This document shows, piece after piece, positions 23,938-31,993 of a stretch of 64,000 nt of DNA; position 1 is the first letter of the stretch; each line of letters opens with the position of its first letter. The notes below the pieces were generated by a model that searched no databases, had not been told where the DNA came from, and was given only the letters and a program-made list of their open reading frames with translations. The translations under genes were made by a program, and so were the position numbers. The stretch lies in the NCBI RefSeq assembly GCF_026627255.1, contig NZ_JAPNLM010000019.1:62001-126000 (forward strand). Reading direction: 5' to 3'. This stretch comes from Streptomyces antarcticus. GTDB lineage: Bacteria; Actinomycetota; Actinomycetes; Streptomycetales; Streptomycetaceae.

Positions 23938-25671
23938 GTGACCACCAGCACCACCACGGGCACGGGCGCGACCTCGGACGACAGGTCGCCCGTCCACCCG
24001 TCGCTCAGCGAGGCGGGACGCCTGCTGTGCGCCGGCACCTACCTCGATTCGGCCTACCGGGACCGGGTGATCGAGGAACTGTACGTCCACGAGGAACGCA
24101 TCGTCGCGCCCTCCTACGGGTTCGACGCCGCCCGGGTCCTCGCCCACGCCCTGCGCGCCCGCCGGGCGGAGCTGGGCTGGGCCGCCGGGGTCGTCTTCGC
24201 CTGGTTCGCCGGGGTCCTGCTCACCGGCGGCGCGCTCCTGGTGGTGGCGGTGCCGTTCTTGCTGCTCGGCATCGCCGGCTGGCTCACCTCGCGCGGCCGG
24301 GGGGCCGTCGGAGTGCTGAGCCGGGTCGCCGGCGCGCTGGTCCGGCTCTGGGCCTGGCTGCTGCTGCTCGTGCTCGCCGTCGCCGCCCTGGGCAGCGGCG
24401 TGCAGGTCCTGGTGTTCCTGCGGCCGCTGTTCTGGCTGCTGGACGCGCTGGGCCTGGCCCCGCTGCTGTACGCCAGTGGTGGCGGCCTCCTGGAGAGCTG
24501 GACCGGCCTGGGGGTGCTGGCCGCGTTCGCCGCCGTCGCCACCGTCGTCGGCCTCCAGCGCGGCCACGTCGCCCGGGTGATCCTGCACGACCTGGACCGG
24601 AACGCGTACGCGCGCCCCGACACCGATCCCGCCGAACAGGCCGTCGGCGTCCGCTTCGCCCGCGCCCAGGAGCGCATCCGCCACGAGCAGCACTCCCGGC
24701 TGGTCATGTACGGGTTCGAGGACCCCTTCCGCGGGGCGGGACTGCCGTACCGGCCCTGGCACCTGGCCGTGGAACTGCGCCCGCGCAGCGACCGCGCCGC
24801 CGCCGAACCGCCGGAGCTCGTCGACAACGCCCGGATCCTGGAACGGATCCGGCCACGGCTGGAGGGCCTGCGGCTGCCGACGCCGCACGGATCACCGAGG
24901 GCGCAGGCCGCCGTACGGGACCGGCTGCGCGAACTCGTCGTCGACGAGTGCGTGTTCCTGCCCGCCGCGGGTCTCCCGGGGCGGCTGCCGGAGCTGTTCC
25001 GCCCGGAGGTGTACGAGGCGCACCGCGCGGACGCCGTCGAGGAGGGCGGCGAGCAACGACGGCACTTCCTGCGCATCCGGGTCGGCGGCTGGGACGAGAA
25101 CCTCGTCGTGACCGTGTTCGTGCGGGTCCACACCCAGGGCCGGATGCTGATGCTGGAGGTGGCGCCGCACGTGCTGCTGCCGGTCGACGAGGTGTTCCAG
25201 GCGGCCGACGACTTCGCCCTGCGGCACCGGAACAACAACCCGTTCGCGAAGGCGGTCTCGGCCGTGGGGCGTACGCCCCGCTCGCTCGGCGCCTCGCTGG
25301 CGACGCTCTTCGGGGGCAGCGCGAGCGTGTGGCGGGTGGCCACGGCCGGCCACCGGGGGGCGCTGCCGGCCGGGCCGGGGCTGTCCGTCCGGGAGATCGC
25401 CGCGCAGCCCGACGGGTCGCTCTTCCACCTCATGGACCTCGACCGGTACCTGAAGACCATCCAGGAGCGGGTGGCCGGCGGGGTCAAGGAGACCCTGCAC
25501 GAAGCCGGCTGGCACACCGACGAGTTCGACCAGCGCCTGGTCCACGTCGCCGAGGGCGGGGTGTTCATCCAGTCGATGAACCACAGCGCCTTCAGCGTCG
25601 GCGGCAGCGGCAACAGCAACCACACCAGCCATCACACGCACACGAACGGGAGCAACGGCAGTGGCAGATGA
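23938..25671 (+). CDS. Hypothetical membrane protein with C-terminal Asn/Gly motif
   Basis: A 577-residue protein I do not recognise. After a Ser/Thr-rich start there are four hydrophobic segments between about residues 80 and 215 (VVFAWFAGVLLTGGALLVVAV; LWAWLLLLVLAVAALGSGVQVLVFL and others). A large cytoplasmic region of about 330 residues follows. The last 27 residues are unusual: AFSVGGSGNSN (551-561), then a His/Asn/Thr/Ser-rich tail. The same core, AFSIGGSNNTN, recurs at the N-terminus of the next protein. GTG at 23938 follows GGAGGGGG. It is first of three tightly linked genes (11 bp overlap, then 2 bp gap). A self-assembly or signalling role is only inference from the shared motif. Confidence 0.8.
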   Translation: MTTSTTTGTGATSDDRSPVHPSLSEAGRLLCAGTYLDSAYRDRVIEELYVHEERIVAPSYGFDAARVLAHALRARRAELGWAAGVVFAWFAGVLLTGGALLVVAVPFLLLGIAGWLTSRGRGAVGVLSRVAGALVRLWAWLLLLVLAVAALGSGVQVLVFLRPLFWLLDALGLAPLLYASGGGLLESWTGLGVLAAFAAVATVVGLQRGHVARVILHDLDRNAYARPDTDPAEQAVGVRFARAQERIRHEQHSRLVMYGFEDPFRGAGLPYRPWHLAVELRPRSDRAAAEPPELVDNARILERIRPRLEGLRLPTPHGSPRAQAAVRDRLRELVVDECVFLPAAGLPGRLPELFRPEVYEAHRADAVEEGGEQRRHFLRIRVGGWDENLVVTVFVRVHTQGRMLMLEVAPHVLLPVDEVFQAADDFALRHRNNNPFAKAVSAVGRTPRSLGASLATLFGGSASVWRVATAGHRGALPAGPGLSVREIAAQPDGSLFHLMDLDRYLKTIQERVAGGVKETLHEAGWHTDEFDQRLVHVAEGGVFIQSMNHSAFSVGGSGNSNHTSHHTHTNGSNGSGR

Positions 25672-26077
25672 GGCAACCGGGGCGGCCGCCGACGGTACGG
25701 GCGCCGGCCCCGGGCAGGTCCGCATCGGGACCGTGCAGGGCGGCGCCTTCAGCATCGGCGGCAGCAACAACACCAACACCGCCAACACCACCACCGTCCA
25801 CTACGGCGGCACGGGGGCGGACGGCCCCGGCGCGGCGGAACTACTGGAGGCCGTACGGGAGCTGCGCGCCGCCCTCGTACGGCTGCCCCGGGGCGCCGAC
25901 CGCACGGCGCTCGACGCCGAGCTGGACGAGGCCGCCGGAGAGCTGGAGGAGACCGGGGAGATCCGGCCCGGCCTGCCCGCCCGGCTGCGCGGCACGCTGG
26001 AACGCTGGGCCCCGCTGGTGGAGTCGGTGAACGCGGCCGCGGCGCTCGGCGGGCTGCTCGCCTCGCTGGGGGGCTGA
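25661..26077 (+). CDS. Small protein, Gly/Asn motif plus helical domain
   Basis: A 138-residue cytoplasmic protein. Residues 20-45 read like a short amyloid-type signalling motif (VRIGTVQGGAFSIGGSNNTN, then Thr/Asn-rich). Residues 55-138 are predicted all-helical: AAELLEAVRELRAALVRLP, an Asp/Glu-rich helix and a hydrophobic last helix (ESVNAAAALGGLLASLGG). It may belong to a small streptomycete DUF family (DUF5955-like), but I am not sure. GTG at 25661 overlaps the preceding gene by 11 bp and has GGGAG upstream, so translation is coupled. The shared AFS(V/I)GGSxN motif suggests homotypic interaction with the preceding protein. Confidence 0.78.
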   Translation: MADEATGAAADGTGAGPGQVRIGTVQGGAFSIGGSNNTNTANTTTVHYGGTGADGPGAAELLEAVRELRAALVRLPRGADRTALDAELDEAAGELEETGEIRPGLPARLRGTLERWAPLVESVNAAAALGGLLASLGG

Positions 26078-26079
26078 CG

Positions 26080-27024
26080 GTGGCCTCGGGAGGCGCGCGC
26101 TGGAACGCGGACGCGCAGCGCTGGGAGTCGGGGCAGGAGCCGGCGCAGCAGCCCCCGCTGCCCCGTACGCCCCCACCGCTCCCGCCGGTGCCACCGCGAT
26201 GGCAGCCGGAAGGGACCGGCCAGGGCGCCGCGGACCGCGCGGCGGACCACGCGGCGGGCGCGGGCGGCCCCGGCGGCCCCGGATACGGCCCCGGCCCCGG
26301 ATACGGAACCGCATACGGACCTGGCTCCGGCGGCTCCGGCCCCGGTCCGCACCGGCCCTGGCGGACGCCGCTGCTGGTGGCCCTCTGCTCGGCGCTGGTG
26401 AGCGGGGCCGCCGTGGCGGGCTGGCTCGCGCTCGCCGACGACGACCCGAAGACCCCGGCGGCGCCCCCGTCGGCGTCCGGGGCCTCCGGTACGCGCTCCG
26501 GCCCGGCGTCCGCGTCGCCGAGCGGGGAGACGAGCCCGAGCCCGAGCCCGTCCCCGACGCCCAGCCCGACGCCCGGCACGCCGAGCCCGTCGTACTCGGT
26601 GGTCCGCAGCGACAACGGCTTCTCGGTCGCCGTGCCCGAGGGCTGGCGGCCCAGCACAGGCGAGACCGGGAGCGGCGCCTTCTACCGGCCGCCCGGGGAC
26701 CGCACCGCGCTGCTCCAGGTCTTCCGGATCACCGAACCCGCGGGCGTCGGCTCCTGCGACCTGCTGCGGACCTCCTCACGGGGCCTGGACGACGGGAACC
26801 CGGGCTACCGGGAGGTGTCCGTCGGCGAGCTGTCCGCCGACTCCTGCGAGCTGGTCTACGAGTACGACAGCGCCGAGGCGGGCGGCCGCCGCCGGGGCAT
26901 CGAGCGGATCGTCGTCGCCCCTGACGGCCGGCGCTGGGCACTGCTGGCGGCCGGACCGGCGGCCGCCCCCGAGGTGGTGCGCGCCCGCCTGACGGCCGCC
27001 GCGGAGTCGTTCCGGACCGACTGA
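26080..27024 (+). CDS. Membrane-anchored protein with outer C-terminal domain
   Basis: A 314-residue single-pass protein. About 90 cytoplasmic residues rich in Pro and Gly-Tyr repeats (GYGPGPGYGTAYGPG) precede one transmembrane helix (LLVALCSALVSGAAVAGWLAL). A Ser/Pro linker (SPSPSPTPSPTPGTPSPS) follows, then an outer domain of about 130 residues starting SVVRSDNGFSVAVPEGW. That domain resembles the extracellular sensor-like domains attached to actinobacterial Ser/Thr kinases, with two Cys (GSCDLL, DSCELV) that may pair. GTG at 26080 is 2 bp after the preceding stop, so it is third in the same operon. The fixed order suggests an outward-facing partner of the two proteins with the Gly/Asn motif. 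Function unknown. Confidence 0.8.
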   Translation: MASGGARWNADAQRWESGQEPAQQPPLPRTPPPLPPVPPRWQPEGTGQGAADRAADHAAGAGGPGGPGYGPGPGYGTAYGPGSGGSGPGPHRPWRTPLLVALCSALVSGAAVAGWLALADDDPKTPAAPPSASGASGTRSGPASASPSGETSPSPSPSPTPSPTPGTPSPSYSVVRSDNGFSVAVPEGWRPSTGETGSGAFYRPPGDRTALLQVFRITEPAGVGSCDLLRTSSRGLDDGNPGYREVSVGELSADSCELVYEYDSAEAGGRRRGIERIVVAPDGRRWALLAAGPAAAPEVVRARLTAAAESFRTD

Positions 27025-27543
27025 TCAGCCCTTGGTGTTGTACATGCCCGGCGTGTAGTGGCCCGGGGCCATGCGGGTGGTGACGGCGAAGCGGTTCCAG
27101 ACGTTGATCGTGGCGATGACGGTGACGAGCTGGGCGAGCTCGCGCTCCTCGAACTGCTTCGCGGCCCTCTCCCACACCTCGTCCGGCACGAAGCCGTCCG
27201 TCAGGACGGTCACGGCCTCGGCCAGCCCGATCGCGGCGAGCTCCCGCTCCGTGTAGAAGTGCCGCGACTCCTCCCAGGCGCTGAGCTGGACGATCCGCTC
27301 CACGCTCTCGCCCGCGGCGAGGGCGTCCTTGGTGTGCATGTCGATGCAGAAGGCGCAGTGGTTGAGCTGCGAGGCGCGGATCTTGACCAGTTCGACCAGG
27401 ACCGGGTCCAGGTCCTTCTTCGAGGCGATCTCCAGGGCCAGGACGACCTTGTAGGCCTCCGGCGCGAGCTTCGCGAGCTGGAGGCGCGGGCTGTGCTCGG
27501 GGGCGCGGTCGTGGGTGTGCGGGTGTTCCGCCGTGGTTGTCAT
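27025..27543 (-). CDS. Carboxymuconolactone decarboxylase / AhpD-like protein
   Basis: A 172-residue protein of the carboxymuconolactone decarboxylase/AhpD superfamily. The redox CxxC motif with the following His is visible in NHCAFCIDMHTKDAL, the hallmark of the peroxidase-like AhpD subgroup; this favours a thiol-peroxidase or alkylhydroperoxidase role over ring-opening chemistry. The length is typical. The ATG at 27543 sits 47 bp from the divergent ATG of the MocR regulator, a common actinobacterial arrangement in which the regulator controls this gene. The first 20 residues are a His-rich disordered extension. Confidence 0.9.
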   Translation of the reverse strand: MTTTAEHPHTHDRAPEHSPRLQLAKLAPEAYKVVLALEIASKKDLDPVLVELVKIRASQLNHCAFCIDMHTKDALAAGESVERIVQLSAWEESRHFYTERELAAIGLAEAVTVLTDGFVPDEVWERAAKQFEERELAQLVTVIATINVWNRFAVTTRMAPGHYTPGMYNTKG

Positions 27544-27590
27544 GCGACCCACCCTAGGAGCCGGGCGGCCCACCGATATGGTCCATCTCC

Positions 27591-28982
27591 ATGACGGAAT
27601 CGTGGGCCACTTTCGGCGCGGACCTCCATCTGGACCTCGTCTCCGGGCGCGGCCTGCGGGCCGGCCTCACCGAGGCGCTGCGCGAGGCCGCGCGCAGCGG
27701 GCGGCTCCCGGCCGGGACCCGGCTGCCGTCGTCGCGCGCGTTCGCCGCCGACCTCGGGATCGCGCGGAACACGGTGGCCCAGGCGTACGCCGAACTGGTC
27801 GCCGAGGGCTGGCTGACGGCCCGGCAGGGCTCCGGGACCCGCGTGGCCGAACGGGCCCGCCCGCTGCGCCCCGCCGCCGCGCCCCGGGTCCGGCACCCCG
27901 CGCGCCGGGGGCTCGCGTACAGCCTGATGCCGGGCTCCCCGGACGTGGGCGGCTTCCCCCGTACGGCCTGGCTGGCGGCGGCCCGGCGGGCGCTGACCGA
28001 CGCGCCGGTCGAGGCCTTCGGCTACGGCGACGGGCGCGGCCGGATCGAGCTGCGGGAAGCGCTGGCCGGGTACCTGGCCCGGGCGCGCGGGGTGTACGCG
28101 GACCCGGAGCGGATCGTGCTGTGCGGGGGCTTCGCGCACGCGCTGGCGCTGCTCGCGCGGATGCTGCGGGCGCGGCGGGTACGGGAGGTGGCGGTGGAGG
28201 GGTACGGGCTGGACATCCACCGGAACCTGCTGGAACGGGCGGGCCTGCGGACGCGGCCGCTGGGGGTGGACGCGGACGGGGCCCGTACGGGCGGGCTGAC
28301 CTCCGGTCCCGGCGCGGTCCTGCTGACCCCGGCGCACCAGTTCCCGACCGGCGCGGCCCTGACCCCGGCCCGCCGGGCGGCCGCGGTCGACTGGGCCAGG
28401 TCCACGGGCGGGCTGGTCCTGGAGGACGACTACGACGGGGAGTTCCGCTACGACCGCCAGCCGGTGGGGGCGCTCCAGGGGCTGGACCCCGACCGGGTCG
28501 TGTACCTGGGCACGGCCAGCAAGTCCCTCGCGCCGGGCCTGCGCATGGGCTGGATGGTGGTCCCGCCGGGGCTGCTGGACGAGGTGATGGCGGTGCGGGG
28601 CGCGGGCGACGCGACCTCCAGCGCGCTGGACCAGCTGACGCTGGCGCAGTTCATCACCTCGGGGGCGTACGACCGGCACGTGCGCGGGATGCGGCTGCGC
28701 TACCGGCGCCGCCGGGACGAGCTCGTCGCGGCCGTGGCCGGCCGGGTGGGGGTCTCCGGCATCGCGGCGGGGCTGCACGCGGTGCTGGACCTTCCGGAGG
28801 GGACGGAGCGCGCGGTGATCCGGTCCGGGGCCTGGCAGGACCTGGCCCTGGAGGGCCTCGCCGCCTTCCGGCACCCGCAGGCGGAGCTGCCGGCGCGCGA
28901 CGCCCTGGTCGTGAGCTACGGGAGCCCGGCCGCCAGCGCGTGGTCGCCGACCCTGGCGGCGCTCACGGCCGCGCTGCCGTAG
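27591..28982 (+). CDS. MocR-family regulator (GntR HTH + aminotransferase fold)
   Basis: A 463-residue MocR/PdxR-type protein. The N-terminal winged helix (LPAGTRLPSSRAFAADLGIARNTVAQAYAELVAEGWL, about 35-75) joins a PLP-dependent class I aminotransferase-like domain. The Schiff-base Lys is in TASKSLAPGLRMGW, and the Asp contacting the PLP ring nitrogen is in LEDDYDGEFRYDR. MocR proteins sense PLP or amino-acid ligands and usually control an adjacent divergent gene; here that is the AhpD-like gene 47 bp away. The end overlaps the convergent anti-sigma-like gene by 20 bp. Confidence 0.92.
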   Translation: MTESWATFGADLHLDLVSGRGLRAGLTEALREAARSGRLPAGTRLPSSRAFAADLGIARNTVAQAYAELVAEGWLTARQGSGTRVAERARPLRPAAAPRVRHPARRGLAYSLMPGSPDVGGFPRTAWLAAARRALTDAPVEAFGYGDGRGRIELREALAGYLARARGVYADPERIVLCGGFAHALALLARMLRARRVREVAVEGYGLDIHRNLLERAGLRTRPLGVDADGARTGGLTSGPGAVLLTPAHQFPTGAALTPARRAAAVDWARSTGGLVLEDDYDGEFRYDRQPVGALQGLDPDRVVYLGTASKSLAPGLRMGWMVVPPGLLDEVMAVRGAGDATSSALDQLTLAQFITSGAYDRHVRGMRLRYRRRRDELVAAVAGRVGVSGIAAGLHAVLDLPEGTERAVIRSGAWQDLALEGLAAFRHPQAELPARDALVVSYGSPAASAWSPTLAALTAALP

Positions 28983-29409
28983 CCGCGGTCCGCGGGGCCG
29001 CCGCCCGCGTGGCCACCTCGGCCCAGACGGTCTTGCCGACCAGCCGGCCCGAGACGCCCCAGGCGACGCAGAGCGCCTCGACGATCCGCAGGCCGTGACC
29101 GTGCTCGTCGGGCTCGACCGGCCCCGGCCGGACCCGGGGCTGCTGTCCCGCCCGCGCGTCGGAGACCTCCACCCGCAGCACGCCGTCCAGTTCCCGCAGC
29201 CCGAGCTCGAAGTCCCGCCCCGGCACGCCGCCGTGCGCCACGGCGTTGGCCGCCAGCTCGGCGACGACCTGCGCGACGCGCTCGCTGTCGCCCCCGGCCA
29301 ACGGATAACCCCACCGCGCCAGTTCCAGCAGCGCCAGCTCCCGCGCCAGCCGCGCGCCCCGCCGGGTACTGCTGAACCGCTGCCGCCATTCGTTGCCTGC
29401 GTTGGGCAT
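28963..29409 (-). CDS. ATP-binding protein, anti-sigma (RsbW-like) fold
   Basis: A 148-residue GHKL/HATPase_c protein of the small streptomycete type. The N-box ELAANAVAHGGVPGRDFEL and the G-box DEHGHGLRIVEAL are intact, so it should bind ATP. Such proteins resemble anti-sigma factors (RsbW/SpoIIAB), although many streptomycete members have no known sigma partner. The ATG at 29409 is divergent from an XRE regulator and two DUF397 genes, the arrangement of whiJ/abaA-type loci. The start region overlaps no other gene; the end overlaps the MocR gene tail-to-tail by 20 bp. Confidence 0.87.
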   Translation of the reverse strand: MPNAGNEWRQRFSSTRRGARLARELALLELARWGYPLAGGDSERVAQVVAELAANAVAHGGVPGRDFELGLRELDGVLRVEVSDARAGQQPRVRPGPVEPDEHGHGLRIVEALCVAWGVSGRLVGKTVWAEVATRAAAPRTAATAARP

Positions 29410-29517
29410 GGCGCCGCTCCTCTGTGTAGTCGTTCCGCTACCGGTGAGGTTCAGCGTGGCCGCACACAGGGAAGCATTCAACGTGTCAGGGGAGGACGAA
29501 AGGTTGGTGCGTGCCGC

Positions 29518-30345
29518 GTGAACGTCAAGGAGCTGAATCCGGAGAGCTCTCCGCAGGCCGCGTTCGGCGCCCGCCTGCGCAGCTCGCGGAAGGCGCAGGG
29601 GTGGACCCAGGACGACCTGGGCGAGCGGATGGGGTATTCGAGCACGCACATCTCCTCGGTGGAAACTGGTCGCAAGGTGCCGACTTTGCGGTTTTCGCGG
29701 AGTGCGGATGCCGCATTCGGGACCGGCGATGCGTTCGAGCGCCAGTCCCTGGAGATTCGGCACGGTGCGCTACTGGAAGGCTTCCCGGAGTACGTGGGAT
29801 ACGAAGGCCGGGCGGTGGAGCTCCGCCTGTTCGAGATCGGCATCGTTCCTGGCCTGTTGCAGACGCCCGAGTACGCGAAGGCGTTGGCGAACAGCGCCGT
29901 GCAACGCGGCGCCATCACTCCCGCGTACGCGGCGGAGCGCGTGGCGTTCCTTGCTGAGCGCCAAGAGGCGTTGGAGCGGGATCGACCACCCATGGTGTTC
30001 GTGGTGATGGACGAAAGCTGCATCCGTCGGCCCGTCGGCGGCCCTGAAGTCATGGGAGCCCAGCTGGACCGGCTGGTCGAGTTCGCGGCGCGGGCCCATA
30101 CGGTTCTTCAGGTGGCACCCTTTGGCATCGGGGAGCGCCGGCCGTTCGACCTGCCGGTCAACTTGCTGACGCTTGCCGATCGCTCCGTCGTCGCGTACGC
30201 CGAGTCACAGGCGCAGGGGCACCTGGACCGAGAAACCGTCTCGGTCCTGCCCATGCTTACGGCCTACCATCAGCTACAGGCCGAAGCGCTCTCCCAGACG
30301 GCATCAGTCGCCATGATCAATGCGGTACGAAAGGGCTCCCCGTGA
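29518..30345 (+). CDS. XRE regulator with DUF5753 domain (WhiJ-like)
   Basis: A 275-residue regulator. The HTH lies at about residues 18-60 (FGARLRSSRKAQGWTQDDLGERMGYSSTHISSVETGRK); the C-terminal 190 residues are the DUF5753 ligand/partner domain (ERQSLEIRHGALLEGFPEYVGYEGRAVELRLFEIGIVPGLLQTPEYAKAL). This is the WhiJ-like class that pairs with DUF397 proteins. GTG at 29518 is the only in-frame start near the conserved N-terminus (NVKELNPESS) and lacks a good Shine-Dalgarno sequence. The gene has visibly more A/T at third positions than its neighbours, hinting at a different history. The stop overlaps the next gene by 4 bp. Confidence 0.9.
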   Translation: MNVKELNPESSPQAAFGARLRSSRKAQGWTQDDLGERMGYSSTHISSVETGRKVPTLRFSRSADAAFGTGDAFERQSLEIRHGALLEGFPEYVGYEGRAVELRLFEIGIVPGLLQTPEYAKALANSAVQRGAITPAYAAERVAFLAERQEALERDRPPMVFVVMDESCIRRPVGGPEVMGAQLDRLVEFAARAHTVLQVAPFGIGERRPFDLPVNLLTLADRSVVAYAESQAQGHLDRETVSVLPMLTAYHQLQAEALSQTASVAMINAVRKGSP

Positions 30346-30548
30346 CGACCCGCACCGATTCCCCCCGCTGGTTCAAGTCCTCTTACAGCAACAACGGTGG
30401 CAACTGCATAGAGGTCGCCACGAACTTGATCGCTTCGCGCGGGGTGGTTCCGGTTCGTGATTCCAAGAACCCCGGCGGGCCCGTGTTGGACTTCGCGCCC
30501 GGCGCGTTCGCCGCGTTCGTGGCGGGGGTCAAGGGCGGGCTCCGGTGA
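30342..30548 (+). CDS. DUF397 protein, first copy
   Basis: A 68-residue DUF397 protein: WFKSSYSNNGGNCIEVA followed by VPVRDSKNPGGPVL, the family signature. DUF397 proteins accompany WhiJ-like XRE regulators and are thought to modulate them, by analogy with whiJ loci in which the small protein relieves repression. GTG at 30342 overlaps the XRE stop; its own stop overlaps the second DUF397 gene, giving a three-gene chain of 4 bp overlaps. It is about 70 percent identical to the next protein by eye. Confidence 0.92.
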   Translation: MTTRTDSPRWFKSSYSNNGGNCIEVATNLIASRGVVPVRDSKNPGGPVLDFAPGAFAAFVAGVKGGLR

Positions 30549-30739
30549 TCCGCGCAGAGCCCCGCTGGGTCACGTCCTCCTACAGCAACAACGGCGGCGA
30601 CTGCGTCGAGGTCGCCACCAACCTGGTCGCCTCGTGCGGGGTCGTGCCCGTCAGGGACTCCAAGAACCCCGGCGGGCCCGTCCTGGAGGTCGGGGCCGGG
30701 GCGTTCGCCGCGTTCGTGGCCGGGGTCAGGGGCCGGTAG
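30545..30739 (+). CDS. DUF397 protein, second copy
   Basis: A 64-residue DUF397 protein (WVTSSYSNNGGDCVEVA, VPVRDSKNPGGPVL), a tandem paralogue of the preceding gene. GTG at 30545 lies inside the previous stop (GTGA). Third positions are more GC-rich than in the first copy, so the two copies have diverged in composition despite similar protein sequence. The 3' end overlaps the convergent EamA gene by 14 bp. Confidence 0.92.
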   Translation: MIRAEPRWVTSSYSNNGGDCVEVATNLVASCGVVPVRDSKNPGGPVLEVGAGAFAAFVAGVRGR

Positions 30740-31580
30740 GAGCCGGGCCCGGTTCCGGGGCCGGTTCGCCGAAGCGGGCGAGCGCGAGGGCGCCCGCGAC
30801 CGCCACCGTGAAGCCGAGGACGGCGAGCCAGCCCAGCCCCTCCCGGGTGCGGTCGCCCAGCCACACCACCCCCACCAGCGCGGGCCCGATGGTCTCGCCG
30901 AGCACCAGGCCGGCCGTCGCCGCCGTGACCGAGCCGCGCTGGAGCGCAGAGGTCAGCAGCAGGAAGCCCGCGGCGCCGCCCAGGAGCAGCGCGTACAGCG
31001 CCGGGTTGGCGAGCTCGCTCCACGAGAAGCCGTCGATCAGGCGGACGGCCACCTCCACCACCCCGAACCCCGTGCCCGCCGCCAGGCCGAGGGTCAGGGC
31101 GCGCGGCCCGTCCGGGAGCCGTCCGGCGGCCGCGCCGACCAGCAGCACCAGCGCCGCCACGCCGAGGAGCCCGTACCGCAGCGCGTCGGAGCCCGTTCCC
31201 GAGCCCTCCTCCCCGGAGGCCAGCCCGAGCATCAGCAGCCCCGCGCACACCACCCCCACGGCGGCCCACTCGGTCCGGGAGAGCCGTACCCCCATCAGCC
31301 GCGCCGCGACCACGGCCGTCACGGCGAGGCTGGCGGCCAGCGCGGCCCCCACCGCATAGATCGGGACGTGGCGCAGGGCGATGATCTGGAGCACGAAGCC
31401 GACTCCGTCCAGTCCCAGTCCGGCCACATACCGCCACTGCCGCACGGCCCGCAGGAACAGCGCCGGGTCCACGCCGGACCCGGTCCCCGGCTCCGCCGCC
31501 CGCGCCGCGACCGCCTGGAGGACCGAGGCCGTACCGAAGCACAGCGCGGCCCCGAGCGCACAAATCATCCCAATCAGCAC
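30726..31580 (-). CDS. EamA/DMT-family transporter
   Basis: A 284-residue membrane protein with about ten hydrophobic helices in two repeats, as in the drug/metabolite transporter superfamily (MICALGAALCFGTASVLQAVAARA in helix 1; GSVTAATAGLVLGETIGPALVGVVWLGD in the second half). EamA proteins usually export metabolites or amino acids; the substrate is not predictable. The GTG at 31580 has no clear ribosome-binding site; an in-frame ATG at 31568 is an alternative. A short Pro-rich tail ends the protein. It is convergent with, and overlaps, the second DUF397 gene. Confidence 0.85.
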   Translation of the reverse strand: MLIGMICALGAALCFGTASVLQAVAARAAEPGTGSGVDPALFLRAVRQWRYVAGLGLDGVGFVLQIIALRHVPIYAVGAALAASLAVTAVVAARLMGVRLSRTEWAAVGVVCAGLLMLGLASGEEGSGTGSDALRYGLLGVAALVLLVGAAAGRLPDGPRALTLGLAAGTGFGVVEVAVRLIDGFSWSELANPALYALLLGGAAGFLLLTSALQRGSVTAATAGLVLGETIGPALVGVVWLGDRTREGLGWLAVLGFTVAVAGALALARFGEPAPEPGPAPTGP

Positions 31581-31680
31581 GAAGTGACTCTAGGTCACAG
31601 ATCTCACGACGGCCGGATTCCATCCCCCGGGGGGCCCGCTCTACTCTGTCGGCAGTACGCCACCCAGGGGGAGCAGCCAC

Positions 31681-31980
31681 ATGGACAGCAGCAGCACCAA
31701 CCAGCGCCGCATGCGCTCCAGCGTCGTCGCCCTCGGCGGCATGGGCCTCCTCGCGGCCACGCTCGTGGCCTGCGGCAGCAGCGACGAGCCCGACAAGCGG
31801 TGCGCGTCCCGCTCCACGCTGGAGAAGCTGAACAACAAGGAATGCAAGAGCGGGGGCCACGGCGCGTACTACTACGGCGGCTCCGTCGTCGCCGGCAAGG
31901 TCTCCGGCGGCAGCTTCGACAAGTCGGCCGTCACGCGGGGCGGCATCGGCGGCAGCAAGTCCGGCACCAGCGGCGGCTGA
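31681..31980 (+). CDS. Small secreted lipoprotein
   Basis: A 99-residue lipoprotein. The signal peptide (RRMRSSVVALGGMGLLAATLVAC) ends in a lipobox LVAC with Cys at about residue 31. The mature part is short and Gly/Ser-rich with GGHGAYYYGGSVVAGKVSGGSFD and a C-terminal GGIGGSKSGTSGG. The ATG at 31681 follows AGGGGGAG. It is 13 bp upstream of the glutathionylspermidine-synthase-like gene and probably cotranscribed. The pairing resembles enterobacterial ygiB/ygiC, where a Ser/Gly-rich lipoprotein precedes an ATP-grasp enzyme; that analogy is my inference. Confidence 0.82.
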   Translation: MDSSSTNQRRMRSSVVALGGMGLLAATLVACGSSDEPDKRCASRSTLEKLNNKECKSGGHGAYYYGGSVVAGKVSGGSFDKSAVTRGGIGGSKSGTSGG

Positions 31981-31993
31981 GGAACCCAGAACC

